From Acidobacteriota bacterium (GTDB lineage: Bacteria > Acidobacteriota > Terriglobia > Terriglobales > Acidobacteriaceae): a DNA stretch of 8,760 nucleotides. Where the stretch lies: assembly GCA_028873155.1 (NCBI GenBank), contig JAGWML010000129.1, positions 1-8,760 on the forward strand, read 5' to 3'. Under the pieces are notes generated by a model. It was not told the DNA's origin. It did no database searches and was given only the letters and a program-made list of their open reading frames with translations. Every line of letters starts with the position of its first letter. Position 1 is the first letter of the stretch. Position numbers and translations under genes: made by a program. Of this stretch, positions 6,235 to 8,760 are shown in pieces.

Positions 6235-7191
6235 ATGAAACGACCAGTCACCATCTCGTTGCTTCTTCCTTTAGTCGGGCTGCTGGCCTGCGGCCCGGAT
6301 ACGACCTCCATTGCCGAGGCGGCGCAATCGGGCACGTTTGCGGTTACGCAGCGCAGCCTCAATGTGGGCACAGCCAATTACCAGTTCACGCGCACCCGCG
6401 ACGGCTACAACTCCAGCTCGCTCGTAAAAGTGTCAATGAAGGGGCTGGACTATGCGCTGTCCAAGACCGAGCAGCTCACGTCGGCAGAGCAACTGCAGCA
6501 TGTGCAGATCAGCGCGACGGTGAATAGCCAGGCGGTGACCGTGACGGCGGCGCCCGACTCCGCGCAAATGCTGCTCAACATGTCGGCCGACGGCAAGAGC
6601 ACCACTGCGCGGCTCACCTCGCACGCGGCGACGGTGTTTCTGCCGGATGTGGATCCGGGCGCGCTGCAGACCCTGCTGACGCTGGCGGCCGCGCATAACA
6701 ATCGCGATGTGTGGGCCATCATCCCCAAGGGCGAGGGCGCGGTCTTGCCGGTTCAACTGGCGACCTATCCCGATGAGCAGGGCACTCTGAACGGCAAGAG
6801 CATCCCGGTGCATCATCTGGTTTCTACCATCGGGCACGATATGACCGACCTCTTCGTGGGCCCGCAGAACCAGTTGCTGCAGGCAGAGCTGCGGACCGAA
6901 GGACTGGCGTTGATTCATCAGGGATTTTTGCTGACGCCGCCGGCCAAGCCGCTTGCGCCGCCGAGCATGCCGAGCGGGCCGCCGAATGGCCAGCAGGGGC
7001 AAGCCGGCCAGCAGGGTGTGCCGAACGGAGCTGCGGGCCAGCAAAATCCGCAACAGCAATATCCCCCACAGCAGTATCCGGCTCAGGGTCAGCAGCAGCA
7101 ATATCCGCAGCAGTACCAACAAAACCAGTACCCGCAACAACAGTACCCTCAACAGCAGTATCCGCAGAACCAGTACCCACAGCAGCAATAG
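6235..7191 (+). CDS. Predicted lipoprotein of unknown function with Gln/Pro/Tyr-rich C-terminal tail
   Basis: Family not recognised. The 318-aa product starts MKRPVT, then a hydrophobic segment (7-18) ending in the lipobox LLAC, making Cys19 the lipidation site. Gly20 after it, with no Asp at +2, suggests outer-membrane sorting by the E. coli rule. Residues 30-232 look like a soluble beta-rich domain with no membrane segment; toward its end lie VWAIIPKG and GTLNGKSIPVHH (183-194). From about 233 a Pro-rich linker (TPPAKPLAPPSMPSGPP) leads into a Gly/Gln stretch, then QYPQQ-type repeats to the C-terminus (271-318). The tail is likely disordered and might contact peptidoglycan, polysaccharide or other proteins; this is inference. 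The ATG is the only possible start, because an in-frame TAA lies 15 nt upstream. The ribosome site is weak. The gene runs convergently into the flavoprotein gene, 10 nt away. Confidence 0.85.
   Translation: MKRPVTISLLLPLVGLLACGPDTTSIAEAAQSGTFAVTQRSLNVGTANYQFTRTRDGYNSSSLVKVSMKGLDYALSKTEQLTSAEQLQHVQISATVNSQAVTVTAAPDSAQMLLNMSADGKSTTARLTSHAATVFLPDVDPGALQTLLTLAAAHNNRDVWAIIPKGEGAVLPVQLATYPDEQGTLNGKSIPVHHLVSTIGHDMTDLFVGPQNQLLQAELRTEGLALIHQGFLLTPPAKPLAPPSMPSGPPNGQQGQAGQQGVPNGAAGQQNPQQQYPPQQYPAQGQQQQYPQQYQQNQYPQQQYPQQQYPQNQYPQQQ
7045..7188 (+). repeat. Degenerate tandem repeat encoding QYPQQ-type units
   Basis: The last 48 codons of the lipoprotein encode units of 4-6 residues built on QYPQQ, QYPPQ, QYPQN and similar. 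The DNA units differ mostly at synonymous positions: Gln as CAG or CAA, Tyr as TAC or TAT, Pro as CCG, CCT or CCA. The protein pattern is therefore better conserved than the DNA, which suggests an old repeat kept for its amino acids rather than a fresh slippage product. Confidence 0.85.
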
Positions 7192-7201
7192 CGTGACGTG
7201 G

Positions 7202-8395
7202 CTACAGTGCGCGGGCCGCGGCGATGGCCGAGGCCCACGCCCACTGGAAGTTGAATCCGCCAAGGTGGCCGGTTACGTCTACCGCTTCTCCAATGAAAAA
7301 CAGGCCTGAGACGGCACGCGCCTCCATGGTGCGTGCATGCAGGCCGTTGGTGTCGATGCCGCCTGCGGTGACTTCGGCCTTCTCGAATCCCTCCGTGCCG
7401 GTGGGATGAAAAGGCCAGTGATGCAGCCTGTGCTCGTGTGCATCCAGGGCAGCGTTCGACCAGCCGGAAGGTGTGGCGACCTTGGCGAGGTGCGTGGCGA
7501 GGCGCTGCGGAAGCTGGTCGCTCAAGGCACGGCGCAGCGCGGGTACATCGCGACGAGCGTCGGGTGCAAGCAGCGGTGCGAGCAGGGCCGCAACCGGTGC
7601 AAGGTCGACGTGAATCGGCTCACCCGGATGCCAGTAGCTGGAGGCCTGCAGAATTGCCGGTCCGCTAAGGCCGCGATGCGTAACGAGCATCTTCTCGCGG
7701 AAGCGCGGCCCACGCGCCGCGCGCGCTTCGACCATCGCCGAGACGCCGCTGAGCGCGGTCCAGGCGGCTTCCGGCGGGCCGAGAACGAGCGGCACCAGCG
7801 CAGGGCGCGGCGGAATCACAGCGAGACCGAACTGGCGAGCGAGATCATACGCGAATCCAGTTGCCCCGAGGCGCGGGATCGACAAACCGCCCGTGGCGAC
7901 GACGAGCGCGGGCGCAGTGAACTCGCCCTGCGAGGTTGTGACGTGGAAATCGCCGCTCCGCCCGACCCGGATGTCGCGAGCATTGAGGACGAGCTCGACG
8001 CTGCCGTTGAAGGCGCGGGCGCGCTCACGCTCGGCGAGGAGCAGGTTGAGGATGTCGCGTGCGGAGCGGTCGCAGAAGAGCTGGCCGAGCGTCTTCTCAT
8101 GCCAGGGAATGTTGTAGCGCTCGACGAGCTCGACAAAGTGGCGCGGCTCAAAGAGCGCGAGCGCAGATTTGGCGAAGTGGGGATTGGCGGAGAGGAAATT
8201 CTGCGGCGCGCATTGGATGTTGGTGAAGTTGCAGCGGCCACCGCCGGAGATGAGGATTTTGCGGCCGGGCTGCGCGCCGTGCTCGAGCAGGGCGACGCGA
8301 CGGCCGCGCTGGCCGGCCATGGCGGCGCAGAAGAGGCCAGCCGCCCCCGCGCCAAGAATGACAACGTCGAACGGGCGCTGCGTGGTCGAGTGCAT
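7202..8395 (-). CDS. NAD(P)/FAD-dependent oxidoreductase, HI0933/BaiN-like flavoprotein
   Basis: A 397-aa cytoplasmic flavoprotein of the HI0933/YhiN/BaiN family (about 390-420 aa). Most members have no proven physiological reaction; BaiN of gut clostridia acts on bile-acid intermediates, and that specificity should not be assumed here. The N-terminal Rossmann motif is VVILGAGAAGLFCA (11-24), with acidic Glu38 at the end of the second strand. GRKILISGGGRCNFTN (44-59) is the family hallmark. ATGG (167-170) and THRGLSGPAILQAS (239-252) follow. The C-terminal FAD-binding block is AEVTAGGI (340-347), then LFFIGEAVDVTGHLGGFN (365-382). All are intact. The ATG at 8395 has no clear Shine-Dalgarno; an ATG 16 nt further upstream (8411) is out of frame. 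An inverted repeat GCTGA-GT-TCAGC at 8398-8409 sits just before the start. It may be co-transcribed with the upstream restriction gene (51-nt gap), though function gives no reason to link them. Confidence 0.93.
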   Translation of the reverse strand: MHSTTQRPFDVVILGAGAAGLFCAAMAGQRGRRVALLEHGAQPGRKILISGGGRCNFTNIQCAPQNFLSANPHFAKSALALFEPRHFVELVERYNIPWHEKTLGQLFCDRSARDILNLLLAERERARAFNGSVELVLNARDIRVGRSGDFHVTTSQGEFTAPALVVATGGLSIPRLGATGFAYDLARQFGLAVIPPRPALVPLVLGPPEAAWTALSGVSAMVEARAARGPRFREKMLVTHRGLSGPAILQASSYWHPGEPIHVDLAPVAALLAPLLAPDARRDVPALRRALSDQLPQRLATHLAKVATPSGWSNAALDAHEHRLHHWPFHPTGTEGFEKAEVTAGGIDTNGLHARTMEARAVSGLFFIGEAVDVTGHLGGFNFQWAWASAIAAARAL

Positions 8396-8446
8396 GGGCT
8401 GAGTTCAGCATAGCTGTCCGAGGCCAGGTGCTGAAGCAGGTTTGCC

Positions 8447-8760
8447 CTAAGGCAGTGAAATCGCTTTCGCTCGCACTTTGAGAGATGTGAAGAGACCGGC
8501 GAAACTCAACTCTGCTGAGGGCTCCCGATAGTCACCAGTCCGAACGGAGCCCTGGCTCGACAAAAGCAACGCTGCGCTGTCGTAGAGGCGTTCGCGAACG
8601 AGCTTTGTCATCAAAATTTCGTATCGCTTCGCATACGAAGATTCGCGGAACTCCGGGAGAACCGGGAAGTGAGGCTCTTTGACCGCAACGGGATTCAAGG
8701 AACCTGCCCTATCTTCAAGCACCATCACATATCCGAGCCAGGGACGCTGGGAGAGTGAAA
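8447..8760 (-). CDS. Type II restriction endonuclease, PaeR7I/XhoI family (C-terminal part, 5' end outside window)
   Basis: The reading frame enters from the right edge and gives the last 103 residues. It reads RPWLGY, VLEDR, VKEPHFPVLPEFRESSYAKR and RYEILMTKLVRERLYDSAA, then YREPSAELSFAGLFTSL near the end. I recognise this from memory as the conserved C-terminal portion of PaeR7I/XhoI-type endonucleases, which cut CTCGAG; homologues are about 240 aa. The GTG at 8728 is not the start, because the homologous RPWLGY motif lies upstream of it. Catalytic residues lie outside the window, so activity cannot be judged. Base composition is about 50% GC against 65-75% in the flavoprotein gene, with AT-rich codons, which suggests horizontal acquisition. 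A partner adenine methyltransferase would be expected beyond the right edge. Confidence 0.8.
   Translation of the reverse strand, partial: SLSQRPWLGYVMVLEDRAGSLNPVAVKEPHFPVLPEFRESSYAKRYEILMTKLVRERLYDSAALLLSSQGSVRTGDYREPSAELSFAGLFTSLKVRAKAISLP

Noticed and set aside
7045..7188. Possible CRISPR-like or satellite repeat
   Set aside because: The repeat is in frame, degenerate at third positions, has no spacers, and encodes a Gln/Pro/Tyr tail.
7337..8413. A 358-codon plus-strand frame opposite the flavoprotein gene
   Set aside because: It is complementary to a conserved FAD protein and has no family signature of its own.
8447..8728. The edge gene as a complete 93-aa protein starting at GTG 8728
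   Set aside because: The frame stays open to the window edge, and the upstream codons encode RPWLGY, which belongs to the restriction-enzyme family.

Overview
The window is GC-rich, densely coding bacterial DNA. It holds six complete or near-complete genes and one gene cut by the right edge. The gene set (GH15 glucoamylase beside transketolase and RpiB, Mn-type superoxide dismutase, HI0933-type flavoprotein) and the general protein style suggest a soil-type Acidobacteriota such as the Terriglobia. That placement is inferred from gene content only; no rRNA or other phylogenetic marker is present.

Left part (1-5213, minus strand): a probable operon, read right to left. It encodes a GH15 glucan 1,4-alpha-glucosidase, then transketolase (tkt), then ribose-5-phosphate isomerase B (rpiB). 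A further gene may begin at the extreme left edge. The gaps are short (53 and 56 nt). GC-rich hairpins follow tkt and rpiB. Each has one pair that is G-U in minus-strand RNA but A-C on the other strand, which supports a role in the minus-strand transcript. Together the genes would release glucose from alpha-glucans and interconvert pentose, triose and hexose phosphates.

Middle (5214-7191): a non-coding divergent intergenic region of about 270 nt, with an imperfect hairpin. Plus-strand sodA (Mn-type, cytoplasmic) follows with a good Shine-Dalgarno site and a terminator-like hairpin. Next is a predicted lipoprotein of unknown function with a Gln/Pro/Tyr-rich tail of QYPQQ-type repeats.

Right part (7202-8760, minus strand): an HI0933/BaiN-type FAD oxidoreductase, convergent with the lipoprotein gene and only 10 nt from it. 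At the edge lies the C-terminal part of a PaeR7I/XhoI-family type II restriction endonuclease, in DNA of visibly lower GC (about 50% against 65-75% next door). The lower GC suggests a horizontally acquired restriction-modification locus extending past the window. I see no RNA genes, CRISPR arrays, insertion sequences or phage genes. The restriction locus is the only accessory system visible; I did not find a clearly novel multigene system.
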